The notes below the pieces were generated by a model that was not told the DNA's origin, did no database searches, and was given only the letters and a program-made list of their open reading frames with translations. From contig JAWOJF010000277.1 of NCBI GenBank assembly GCA_046481785.1, positions 1 through 40,515 of the forward strand: a stretch of 40,515 bases of DNA, given 5' to 3'. The position numbers and the translations under genes are program-made. The DNA comes from JAWOJF01 sp046481785 (GTDB lineage: Bacteria > Bacteroidota > Ignavibacteria > Ignavibacteriales > Ignavibacteriaceae). Numbering within the stretch: position 1 is the first letter of the stretch; each line of letters begins with the position of its first letter. This document shows, in pieces, positions 25,919-33,462 of the stretch.

Positions 25919-28867
25919 TTATTTTTTTGAGGGGGGAAATGTAAGAATAAATGATGTGCCATGTTGAGTATTAAGATTTATTTGGCCATTCAACTGCTCA
26001 ACAAGAGTATTTACTAGCTGCAAGCCCAGAGATGTACTGTTTGAAAGATTAACACCATCCGGCATTCCTATCCCGTCATCTGAAATGGTCAGCCTATAGA
26101 GTCTGCTGTTATGGATTTGAAGTATAATATTTAGTTCTCCTTTCATATTATCAGGGAATGCATATTTTAATGAATTAGTTACAAGTTCATTTATAATTAA
26201 TCCCAGTGAAATTGCTACATCTATGCTAACTTCCACATCCGCAATTTCAAACTTTACTTTTATTCTGTCAGTATCCAGGATATAAGAACCTACAAGGTAA
26301 AAAACTAATTCTTTTACGTATGCAGATAAATCTATTTTGGACAGTTCTTTAGATTGATACAGTTTTTCATGAATAAGAGCCATTGTCCTTATTCTATTCT
26401 GGCTCTCCTTAAATGCATCAAGAGACTTGGAATCAGTGATAGTGTTAGACTGTAAATTAAGCAGACTATAAATTATCTGCATATTATTTTTAACCCGGTG
26501 ATGAACTTCCTTTAACAGTATCTCTTTTTCTTTTAAGGAGGCAGCTATTTTCTCTTCAGCCATTTTGCGTTCTGTAATATCCTGTGCAATGCCAGACATT
26601 CCTGCCAGAACTCCATTTTCAACAACAGGACTTACTAAAAAACTAACCCAGCCTTCTTTTCCTTTACCATTAATATATCTGAACTCCATATACCTGGAGT
26701 CTTCGCCGGCAGTTAACCTGCTTGAGTATTTCATATGAACCATTTCCCTGTCTTCCGGATGAACAAATTTAAGATACTGTTTACCTATTATTTCTTCCAT
26801 GGAAAGATCAAGAATATTAACAGCAGCTTCATTAGCGTACGTAAATACTCCCCGTGTATTAGTAGTAAACAGAACTGCATTTGTACCCTCAATAAGTGTC
26901 CTGTATTTTTCCTCAGATTTCCTTAATATTTCTTCCTGTTTTTTCCGTGCGGTAATATCTGATATTGAGGTAAGCAATCCGGTAATTTTATTCCCGCTGT
27001 CCTTTATAGAAGATAGCTGCAACTGTACATCAACTTTTTCCCCGTTCCTTTTCATAAATTTTAATTCGAAACCGCTTGGCGGAATATTGCCGGCTAATGC
27101 ATGTTTAAATGCTTTATTAATAGTATCGGCTTCATCTTCAGGCCAGTAAACAAAAGGAGGATATTTGTTGAGTAATTCTTCTTCCTGCCAGCCAAGCATC
27201 CGGCAAAAAGCAGGATTTACATATGATTGTTTTCCTTCCAGATCGATAACTGCAATCCCTTCCGGAATTGAATTTTCAATTCCCTGCCGGAAAGCATATT
27301 CCTGTTCAAATTTCAGTTGGGCTATTTTCCTCTCAGTAATATCTTCATGAATAAGAACAATTTCTCTTATCGAACCATCATTATTTTTTAGAGGATAAAT
27401 ATATGCCTGAACCCATACTTCACGCCCTCCGGGAGCCCCCTCATCAATATAATATTTAAATGGAGGCAGAAATGAAGCTTCTCCTTCCAATGCTTTTTTC
27501 ATATGAAGCACAATACCAGTTTCAATCAACTGAGGATCTTCAAAAATGTTTATATTATAAATGTTCTCTATTTTAGCCCCGAACAATTTTTCCCAGGATT
27601 TGTTCACCATTATTGTAAATCCTTCAGGAGAAATTATTTGTTTGCTCAGAGGTGACTGGTCAACTAATAAACGGAAACGCTCCTCTGATAATCTTATTTC
27701 TTCTTCGGCCTTCCTTTGTTCAGTTATATCATGAAGTACGTTTATAGCAAGGCGGACATTACCGTTTTCATCAAATACAGGGCTTGAGACGACCTGTGAC
27801 CAGCCTTCATTGTCCATACCCAGGGTTTTATATTTAATGATAGCTGAAGCGCCGGGAACACCTTTAAGAGCCAGTCTCCCGGGAAGCTTATCAGCGGGAA
27901 GTGGAACTCCGTCTTCATCCATAACATAAAACCTCTTTAGTACTTCCTCATTGCCTGCAGAGAGCAATTCTTTAGCATTACTAAACCCGCACATTTGAGC
28001 GGCTGAATCATTGGCATAAACCAGTGTTCCGGAGAGGTCCTGCACTGTTATACCATCAGCCACACTGCGGAGTATTACATTTAATTCTTCCTTTGAACGC
28101 CTTAATTCCTCTTCAGCTTTAATCCGGTCGGTAACATTTCTTAATAATGAAATTATTCCGGTTATTTCATTATTACTTCCTCTCATCAGTTTTGTAGTTG
28201 ATTCAACAAAAATCTTTTCACCGTCTTTCCTTCTATGTATATCCAGGCTTTTCCATTCACCCATAGTAACTAATGAAGAATTAATCAGGTCATCATCTTC
28301 TTCACTTCCTTTAGTTCTGCGAAATATTTCTTCAGCAGTTTTATCAATAGCTTCTTCACGTAAATAACCGTAAACCCTCTCAGCACCATTATTCCAAAAT
28401 ATTATTTTACCCTCAATTGAAAATACCACCACCGCTTCTGTAATCTGGGATAATACATGTGCATGGAATCCTTCTTTCTCTTCCCCCGTTTCAGGTTTAG
28501 CAGCTATATCCTCAAGATTTTCTAAAACGGCCAGAAAGGCACTTGAACCATTAAATAATATTTTTGAGGTTTTTACCTCAACAACAAACTGCCGCCCGCT
28601 TTTCCCAAAATGAATATCTGTAAACGATTTTTTGCTCAGCCGGCTTTTAATATCTTTTGCAGATGAAGGAAATGCGGAGGAGTGAATAAGGTCAGATATT
28701 TTTAAAGACAGGAATTCCTTTTCACTGTAACCATATAACATTAGTGCTGTTTTATTTACAGCATAGAAATTTAGATTATCAGCATCAATAACCCACATCG
28801 GCTGTGGAGAATAAAGGAATAAAGATTTAAAATTATCTTCCAGTACTGTATTATCTTTTTTTTGCAT
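25919..28867 (-). CDS. Cytoplasmic histidine kinase with about six PAS domains (HisKA_2 type)
   Basis: 982 residues with no membrane segment. I count about six PAS or PAC units: about 10-115, 130-250, 255-390, 390-515, 520-640 and 645-775. Several end in DITERK, DITEQRK or DITARK linkers. The kinase part has the HisKA_2 H-box EVHHRVKNNMQI (His789/His790) and an ATPase part with NELVTNSLKYAF, SDDGIGMP and SLGLQLVNTLV. This class acts as a soluble sensor; the PAS set could bind heme, flavin or small molecules, but no ligand residues can be claimed. There is no response regulator beside it. The 120-bp gap to the TonB receptor and 215-bp gap to the mannosidase suggest an independent unit. Confidence 0.92.
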   Translation of the reverse strand: MQKKDNTVLEDNFKSLFLYSPQPMWVIDADNLNFYAVNKTALMLYGYSEKEFLSLKISDLIHSSAFPSSAKDIKSRLSKKSFTDIHFGKSGRQFVVEVKTSKILFNGSSAFLAVLENLEDIAAKPETGEEKEGFHAHVLSQITEAVVVFSIEGKIIFWNNGAERVYGYLREEAIDKTAEEIFRRTKGSEEDDDLINSSLVTMGEWKSLDIHRRKDGEKIFVESTTKLMRGSNNEITGIISLLRNVTDRIKAEEELRRSKEELNVILRSVADGITVQDLSGTLVYANDSAAQMCGFSNAKELLSAGNEEVLKRFYVMDEDGVPLPADKLPGRLALKGVPGASAIIKYKTLGMDNEGWSQVVSSPVFDENGNVRLAINVLHDITEQRKAEEEIRLSEERFRLLVDQSPLSKQIISPEGFTIMVNKSWEKLFGAKIENIYNINIFEDPQLIETGIVLHMKKALEGEASFLPPFKYYIDEGAPGGREVWVQAYIYPLKNNDGSIREIVLIHEDITERKIAQLKFEQEYAFRQGIENSIPEGIAVIDLEGKQSYVNPAFCRMLGWQEEELLNKYPPFVYWPEDEADTINKAFKHALAGNIPPSGFELKFMKRNGEKVDVQLQLSSIKDSGNKITGLLTSISDITARKKQEEILRKSEEKYRTLIEGTNAVLFTTNTRGVFTYANEAAVNILDLSMEEIIGKQYLKFVHPEDREMVHMKYSSRLTAGEDSRYMEFRYINGKGKEGWVSFLVSPVVENGVLAGMSGIAQDITERKMAEEKIAASLKEKEILLKEVHHRVKNNMQIIYSLLNLQSNTITDSKSLDAFKESQNRIRTMALIHEKLYQSKELSKIDLSAYVKELVFYLVGSYILDTDRIKVKFEIADVEVSIDVAISLGLIINELVTNSLKYAFPDNMKGELNIILQIHNSRLYRLTISDDGIGMPDGVNLSNSTSLGLQLVNTLVEQLNGQINLNTQHGTSFILTFPPSKK

Positions 28868-29057
28868 TTGATATGTAAGTAATTTCCAAGAAAGTATTCA
28901 CATCGTATCTGAAAGCTGTTCGACATGTTCCAAAGTGCGGAAATCAAGCACTAAAATTTAATAAATAGAATTTTGTTTAATAGGCAAAAAACAGGTCTAT
29001 TAATGTAATGTGATACAGGACAAAAAAATATTTTTTTATTGCAGTTTTTGTTAATTC

Positions 29058-29071
29058 TGTTACCGATAACA
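29058..29071. promoter_or_regulatory. LacI-type operator-like palindrome (copy 1)
   Basis: TGTTACCGATAACA is a near-perfect palindrome just downstream of the GH92 gene. The inner 12-mer GTTACCGATAAC occurs again exactly at 39380-39391. The shape resembles LacI/GntR-type operators, but no such regulator gene is in the window and the position after a gene is odd. Could be chance. Confidence 0.2.
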
Positions 29072-29082
29072 ATAATATGAAA

Positions 29083-31266
29083 TTAATCATCCAAAAATTT
29101 AAGAATTCCGCCTTTTACTATGTTATTATGATTAATTTTTCTCCCTAAATTAATATTATTATTAAAAATAATTTTGCCGGATTCTGAAGAACCGGTTTTT
29201 TCAATAATCAGGGTTTTACCGGGATAATATTTTTCATTCAGATTAATAGTTGCTTTTTCAAATGAAGGCATGCCTAATTGATAATACTCAGATGCCGGGC
29301 AATCCGGGTAAAAGCCAAGCATTGAAAAAACCAGCCACCCTGAAATTGCTCCGCAATCATCATTCCCAGGCAGGCCATCCGGACCTGTTCCAAAATCGTT
29401 TCTAATAATTTTTTTAACTAAATCTCTTGTTCTGTATTCTTCTCCTTTTATATAATTAAAGAGGTAGGGATATGCAATGTCGGGCTCATTAGTAATTGTG
29501 AACTGTTTGTTAATAAAACTTTCATAAAGTTTATCTGTAAACTGCTTTTCACCGCCGAATACTTTAATTAAACCGGGAATATCATGCGGAACAAACCAGG
29601 TATAGTTCCAGGCATTTCCTTCAACATAACCGGGCCCGCCAGACCATTGCCAGTCTCCGGAGCCCTCTATTGCTAATGGATCAAATGGCTCCATCCATTG
29701 TCCGTTTTTGAATTTAGGGCGGATAAATTTGGAAGTTGAATCAAAAAGGTTTTTATAAAGAAGCGAGCGTCTTAGAAATTCTTCCGATATTGCAGTTTTT
29801 CCTAATTTCGCAGCCATCTGTGAAATTGCCCAGTCAGACAGATTATATTCTAATGTTGTAGAAACAGGCCCCCAGACCCACCATTCTTTACTCCAGTCCT
29901 GCTCAAAAGGAATATAGCCGTATTCTAAAAGCTCATGGTACCCTGCCCTGATTGGCGGAGCTGTTTCCCCGGGTTTCAGCACTGCCGGTTTTAGGATTGC
30001 TTCAAAAGCTTTTTCAACATCAAAATCAGATATTCCTTTAATATAACTGTCTGCTATTACAGGAGCGGCAGGATCGCCAACCATCATATATGTTTCATTC
30101 GCGGCAAGTTCCCATTTGGGAAGAAAACCCGACTCGCTGTACATATCAATCATAGTTTTAATTATTTCACTTTGTCTTTCAGGAAAAACAAGAGTTAAAA
30201 AAGGATGGAGAGTGCGGTATGTATCCCATAAAGAAAATACTGTATACCGTCTTCTGTCCTTATATTTTCCAATACCGTTCCTCCCCATAAGGGGGTATTC
30301 ACCGTTTACATCACTTATTACGTTCGGATGAATAAGCATATGGTAAAATGCAGTATAAAATTTTGTCAGCTCATCTTTTGATCCGCCTTCAACAGCAATA
30401 CGGGACAGATTTTGTTTCCATGATTTTTCAGCATTTGATCTTACAAGGTCAAAATCCCATAAAGGGATTTCCTGTTTTAAGTTCTCCTGTGCATTTTCAG
30501 TACTTACATATGATATGCCAATTTTTACGGAAAGAGGTTCTGATTTTTTTACATCAAATGTGAACCAGCAGCCAATGGAAGAATCCTGAATTTCGATCTG
30601 ATCACCGGGTATTAAACTGTCTCCAAGCCATAAACCCTGATCAGATGAAGGCCGGCTGAATTCAGCAAAAAAATAAATTTTCTCCCTGTTAATTTCCCCG
30701 CAAAATGCTCCGCTTATATTATGCCCTTCAACAGTATTATTGGAACGGATAATAACCTGTCCCCCGCCGGTAAGGCTTAAACTTCTTCCGGCATCTAACA
30801 ATATATTAAGCTTACCATCTTCTGAAGGACTAAACCTGGTAATACCGCATCTTTCTGTAGCAGTAACCTCTGCCTGTACTTTTGATTCATCCAGGAGTAT
30901 GCTGTAATAACCTGCTTCAGCTTTTTCATTTGAATAAGTTACCTTATATCCTTCCGGTTCAGTTTTAATATCACCTGCTGATGCTGTAAGAATTACACTG
31001 CCAAGTTCATTGCATCCAACTCCGCTTAAATGAACATGCCCAAAGCCGTAAAAATATTTTTCTCCATGTTTATATCCGGCAGGATTACTAAAATTATGCG
31101 GACTAACCGATACCATTCCCCAAGGGACAACAGCACCGGGAAAAACATATCCCCAGCCAACTGTACCAATAAAAGGATCTACATAATCAACCGGATTATT
31201 TTGTGCTGTTAAGGGACTGATGAGTATTAAAAATATTAGTACGATTATTTTGAAAAGATTTTTCAT
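29083..31266 (-). CDS. GH92 family alpha-mannosidase, secreted
   Basis: 727 residues. A signal peptide (hydrophobic run ending SPLTAQ, about 1-22) precedes YVDPFIGTVGWGYVFPGAVVPWGMV, the typical GH92 opening. Further hallmarks are GYKHGEKYFYGFGHVHLSGVG, WDTYRTLHPF, ANETYMMVGDPA and GPDGLPGNDDCGAISGWLVFSMLGFYP (conserved acidic pair Asp636/Asp637). GH92 enzymes are calcium-dependent exo-acting alpha-mannosidases (1,2-, 1,3-, 1,4- or 1,6-links) acting on N-glycans or yeast mannan; the linkage cannot be told here. Export to the periplasm or surface is inferred from the signal. It is the last gene of a group with the Gfo/Idh/MocA enzyme 45 bases upstream, and a perfect inverted repeat lies between the two. 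Confidence 0.95.
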   Translation of the reverse strand: MKNLFKIIVLIFLILISPLTAQNNPVDYVDPFIGTVGWGYVFPGAVVPWGMVSVSPHNFSNPAGYKHGEKYFYGFGHVHLSGVGCNELGSVILTASAGDIKTEPEGYKVTYSNEKAEAGYYSILLDESKVQAEVTATERCGITRFSPSEDGKLNILLDAGRSLSLTGGGQVIIRSNNTVEGHNISGAFCGEINREKIYFFAEFSRPSSDQGLWLGDSLIPGDQIEIQDSSIGCWFTFDVKKSEPLSVKIGISYVSTENAQENLKQEIPLWDFDLVRSNAEKSWKQNLSRIAVEGGSKDELTKFYTAFYHMLIHPNVISDVNGEYPLMGRNGIGKYKDRRRYTVFSLWDTYRTLHPFLTLVFPERQSEIIKTMIDMYSESGFLPKWELAANETYMMVGDPAAPVIADSYIKGISDFDVEKAFEAILKPAVLKPGETAPPIRAGYHELLEYGYIPFEQDWSKEWWVWGPVSTTLEYNLSDWAISQMAAKLGKTAISEEFLRRSLLYKNLFDSTSKFIRPKFKNGQWMEPFDPLAIEGSGDWQWSGGPGYVEGNAWNYTWFVPHDIPGLIKVFGGEKQFTDKLYESFINKQFTITNEPDIAYPYLFNYIKGEEYRTRDLVKKIIRNDFGTGPDGLPGNDDCGAISGWLVFSMLGFYPDCPASEYYQLGMPSFEKATINLNEKYYPGKTLIIEKTGSSESGKIIFNNNINLGRKINHNNIVKGGILKFLDD

Positions 31267-31290
31267 AATTCTTTTTGCTTATTCAGGATA

Positions 31291-31317
31291 GGATAATGCT
31301 CTGATTCTGCATTATCC
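31291..31317 (-). promoter_or_regulatory. Perfect 9-bp inverted repeat between dehydrogenase and GH92 genes
   Basis: GGATAATGC (31291-31299) and GCATTATCC (31309-31317) are exact inverted copies with a 9-base spacer, and the repeat overlaps the stop codon of the dehydrogenase. There is no U-run, so it is not a standard terminator. It may be an mRNA hairpin between two cistrons or an operator for the mannosidase. Confidence 0.45.
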
Positions 31318-32307
31318 AATTTTAATTATTTTATTTTTATCAGCGGACTCAAGCATAGCCATAATTAACTCAAGGTCTTTATAAGCTTCTTCAAAGCTGC
31401 TGTTAACGTTTTTGCCTCCGGTTACAGCCGAATGAAATACCAGGAATTCTTCATAAAAGCCGCTGTCATCTCCAAAATCTTCTGAATGAACTGAAGCATC
31501 GGTTTTCTTCACCTGCATTACATTATCATTTATTTCAATGGTACCGTCTTTACAAAATATTAATAACCGGTTTTCATTATGTCCTGCTGATGAATGAAGA
31601 AGATTTATATTTACCTTTACACCTGAATTAAAAACCATATACCCGAACAAAGTATCGTGTGTACCTATGGCGGTATTAATTCCATCGGTTACTGCACTCA
31701 CATATTTAACTTCACCAAAGAGATCTCTCAGTGCGGCTGTATTATGAACTCCGCCGTCTGTAATAAAGCCGCCGGGATGAAGGTTTTTTTGCCGCCATTT
31801 AGTAGCGCCGTATTCATTATCTTCCGTATTATAATAGAATACATTCCATTGTGCGCCATAAGGTTTTCCTATAGCCCCTGATTCAATAATCTCCTTAGCT
31901 TTTCTGTAAGACTTGCGGTACCTGTAATTTTCTGCTACCATCATTGCGGTTTTGTATTTTTTATTAAAAGACAGCATTTTTTTTGCTTCTTTTAAATTCA
32001 CTGCAATCGGTTTTTCAACAATAACATGCTTACCTGCTTTTAATGCATCCTTCACTACCTTATAATTCAAAGAAATAGGCAAGACAATATCAACAGCCTC
32101 AATGGTTTTGTCTTTTAATAATTTTTTATAATTAAGAAAGTATGGTACATCACCTGCTATTTTAGAAAATTCAGCAGCTTTAGCTTCGGTGTGATTACAA
32201 ACTGCGGCAATTTCAAATTCTTCCTTTAATTTCTGCAGTGCAGGCAAGTGCAGTTTTCTTGCTGCAATGCCCGTTCCGATAATGCCAAGTTTTATTTTTC
32301 TTTTCAT
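31312..32307 (-). CDS. Gfo/Idh/MocA family NAD(P)-dependent oxidoreductase
   Basis: 331 residues, the normal family length. The N-terminal Rossmann fold has GIIGTGIAARKLHLPAL (8-24). VLPISLNYKVV, AGKHVIVEKPIA (EKP at 98-100) and AENYRYRKSYRKAKE follow, all typical of sugar or cyclitol dehydrogenases of this family. The C-terminal half holds GGFITDGGVHNTAALRDLFG, the conserved substrate-side segment with the His used for proton relay. Members oxidise or reduce sugars, inositols, sugar acids or anhydrosugars; the substrate is not determined. AAGGA lies 5 bases before the ATG. No export signal. Its place between the glycyl radical genes and GH92 suggests a step in the same sugar pathway (inference). 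Confidence 0.92.
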   Translation of the reverse strand: MKRKIKLGIIGTGIAARKLHLPALQKLKEEFEIAAVCNHTEAKAAEFSKIAGDVPYFLNYKKLLKDKTIEAVDIVLPISLNYKVVKDALKAGKHVIVEKPIAVNLKEAKKMLSFNKKYKTAMMVAENYRYRKSYRKAKEIIESGAIGKPYGAQWNVFYYNTEDNEYGATKWRQKNLHPGGFITDGGVHNTAALRDLFGEVKYVSAVTDGINTAIGTHDTLFGYMVFNSGVKVNINLLHSSAGHNENRLLIFCKDGTIEINDNVMQVKKTDASVHSEDFGDDSGFYEEFLVFHSAVTGGKNVNSSFEEAYKDLELIMAMLESADKNKIIKIG

Positions 32308-32331
32308 CTAATTCCTTATGATATTGATTTA

Positions 32332-32493
32332 TTATTTTACAAACTGCCTCCGGCAGTAACAAGAGAGTGTTTTTTCTTTCCCATCTCCAAACAGTTTAGT
32401 TGATTTAGAATCATCAGGCAATATTTTGGTTTGTGCGGGCATATCCAGACAAGACAAAAACAGGAGCAGTAATATTCTTATTAAGTAATTCAT
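32332..32493 (-). CDS. Possible small exported peptide (53 aa)
   Basis: An ATG at 32493 opens a 53-codon frame ending in TAA at 32332-32334. The first 20 residues are strongly hydrophobic (MNYLIRILLLLFLSCLDMPA) with FLSC as a possible lipobox, and the short tail is polar and ends with two Cys and basic residues (CYCRRQFVK). There is no Shine-Dalgarno match and I recognise no homologue. It lies in the 238-bp gap after the activase and before the dehydrogenase, on the same strand. It may be an unannotated small lipoprotein, the remnant of a larger gene, or chance. Confidence 0.3.
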   Translation of the reverse strand: MNYLIRILLLLFLSCLDMPAQTKILPDDSKSTKLFGDGKEKTLSCYCRRQFVK

Positions 32494-32545
32494 GCCGGGG
32501 TAACAGGGTATGATCTTTTTATGTGAAAACTACAGATTGTTATTT

Positions 32546-33454
32546 TTAATTACAAATAACGTTAAGCTTTTCCTCTTTGAAAAAATTGACCCAGCTATGC
32601 TTTGTTTCATCATCTGCAGCAGCAAGATTTTTTAATTCATAATCTCTTCCGATACGTTCAGATTTGTCTCTACCCATATTATGATACGGCATTAGTTCCA
32701 CACCTTTTAGATCAGGGTACTTATACATTAAATTTTTAATCCCATTAAGATGTTCACTATTATCATTTATTCCAGGAACCATGGGGCAGCGTAAAATAAT
32801 ATTTGCTCCGCTGCTATATAAGAAATCAAGGTTGGAGAGTATTAGTTTATTCTCCACATTTGTATATTTTTTATGCTCGTTGTTACCGGTAAGTTTGTAA
32901 TCAAAAAGGAAAATATCTGTATAATCAAGGATTTCCTTGTAGTGTTCCTGCCTGGCAAAACCGCAGGTATCCAGGCAGGTGTTAATTCCATTTTTCTTTA
33001 GTTCAATAAGCAGTTCTTTAGTAAAAGCGAACTGAGATAATGGCTCACCCCCCGAAATTGTTACACCCCCGTCAGTTCTTTTATAATACTTTATGTCCTT
33101 CTTTACTTCATTAACTATTTCTTTAATGCTTTTTTCACTACCAACAATCTGCAGGGCATTTGAAGAACATACCTCAACACATTTTCCCTTTGTATCGCAA
33201 AGATTCCAGTCAACATAATGTTTACCATTAAACTCCTTATGTGCACCATTTAGACAGGCAGTAAGACATTCCATGCAGTTAATACATTTCTCAGCATTAA
33301 AAGAAAGCTGTGGTTTAAATTCCTGAGATTCCGGATTGTGGCACCATGTACATCTTAAAGGACACCCCTTTAAAAAAATTGTTGTTCTTATCCCGGGCCC
33401 GTCATGAAGAGAAAAGCGGTGAATATCGAATACTATGCCGTGGTTTAATTTCAT
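32546..33454 (-). CDS. Glycyl-radical enzyme activating protein (radical SAM)
   Basis: 302 residues. It uses a radical-SAM [4Fe-4S] cluster and S-adenosylmethionine to create the stable glycyl radical on its partner. Seen: GIVFDIHRFSLHDGPGIRTTIF, the cluster motif CPLRCTWC (Cys31, 35, 38), and a ferredoxin insert. The first half of the insert is CINCMECLTAC (Cys57, 60, 63, 67) and the second is CDTKGKCVEVC (Cys86, 92, 96). The middle Cys of the second half is replaced by Lys89, so one auxiliary cluster lacks a usual ligand. GGVTISGGEPLSQ follows. The gene starts 8 bases after the stop of the radical enzyme, a normal pairing. Must work without oxygen. Confidence 0.95.
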   Translation of the reverse strand: MKLNHGIVFDIHRFSLHDGPGIRTTIFLKGCPLRCTWCHNPESQEFKPQLSFNAEKCINCMECLTACLNGAHKEFNGKHYVDWNLCDTKGKCVEVCSSNALQIVGSEKSIKEIVNEVKKDIKYYKRTDGGVTISGGEPLSQFAFTKELLIELKKNGINTCLDTCGFARQEHYKEILDYTDIFLFDYKLTGNNEHKKYTNVENKLILSNLDFLYSSGANIILRCPMVPGINDNSEHLNGIKNLMYKYPDLKGVELMPYHNMGRDKSERIGRDYELKNLAAADDETKHSWVNFFKEEKLNVICN

Positions 33455-33462
33455 AAGGTTAT

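Noticed and set aside
26799..27149. 116-codon plus-strand frame
   Set aside because: Antisense shadow of the PAS histidine kinase.
29020..29040. AT palindrome of A and T runs near 29025-29040
   Set aside because: Low-complexity A/T run in an AT-rich genome; no adjacent GC stem to make a terminator.
32345..32359. Small inverted repeat ACTGCC / GGCAGT
   Set aside because: Only six base pairs without a following U-run; too short to call a terminator or operator.
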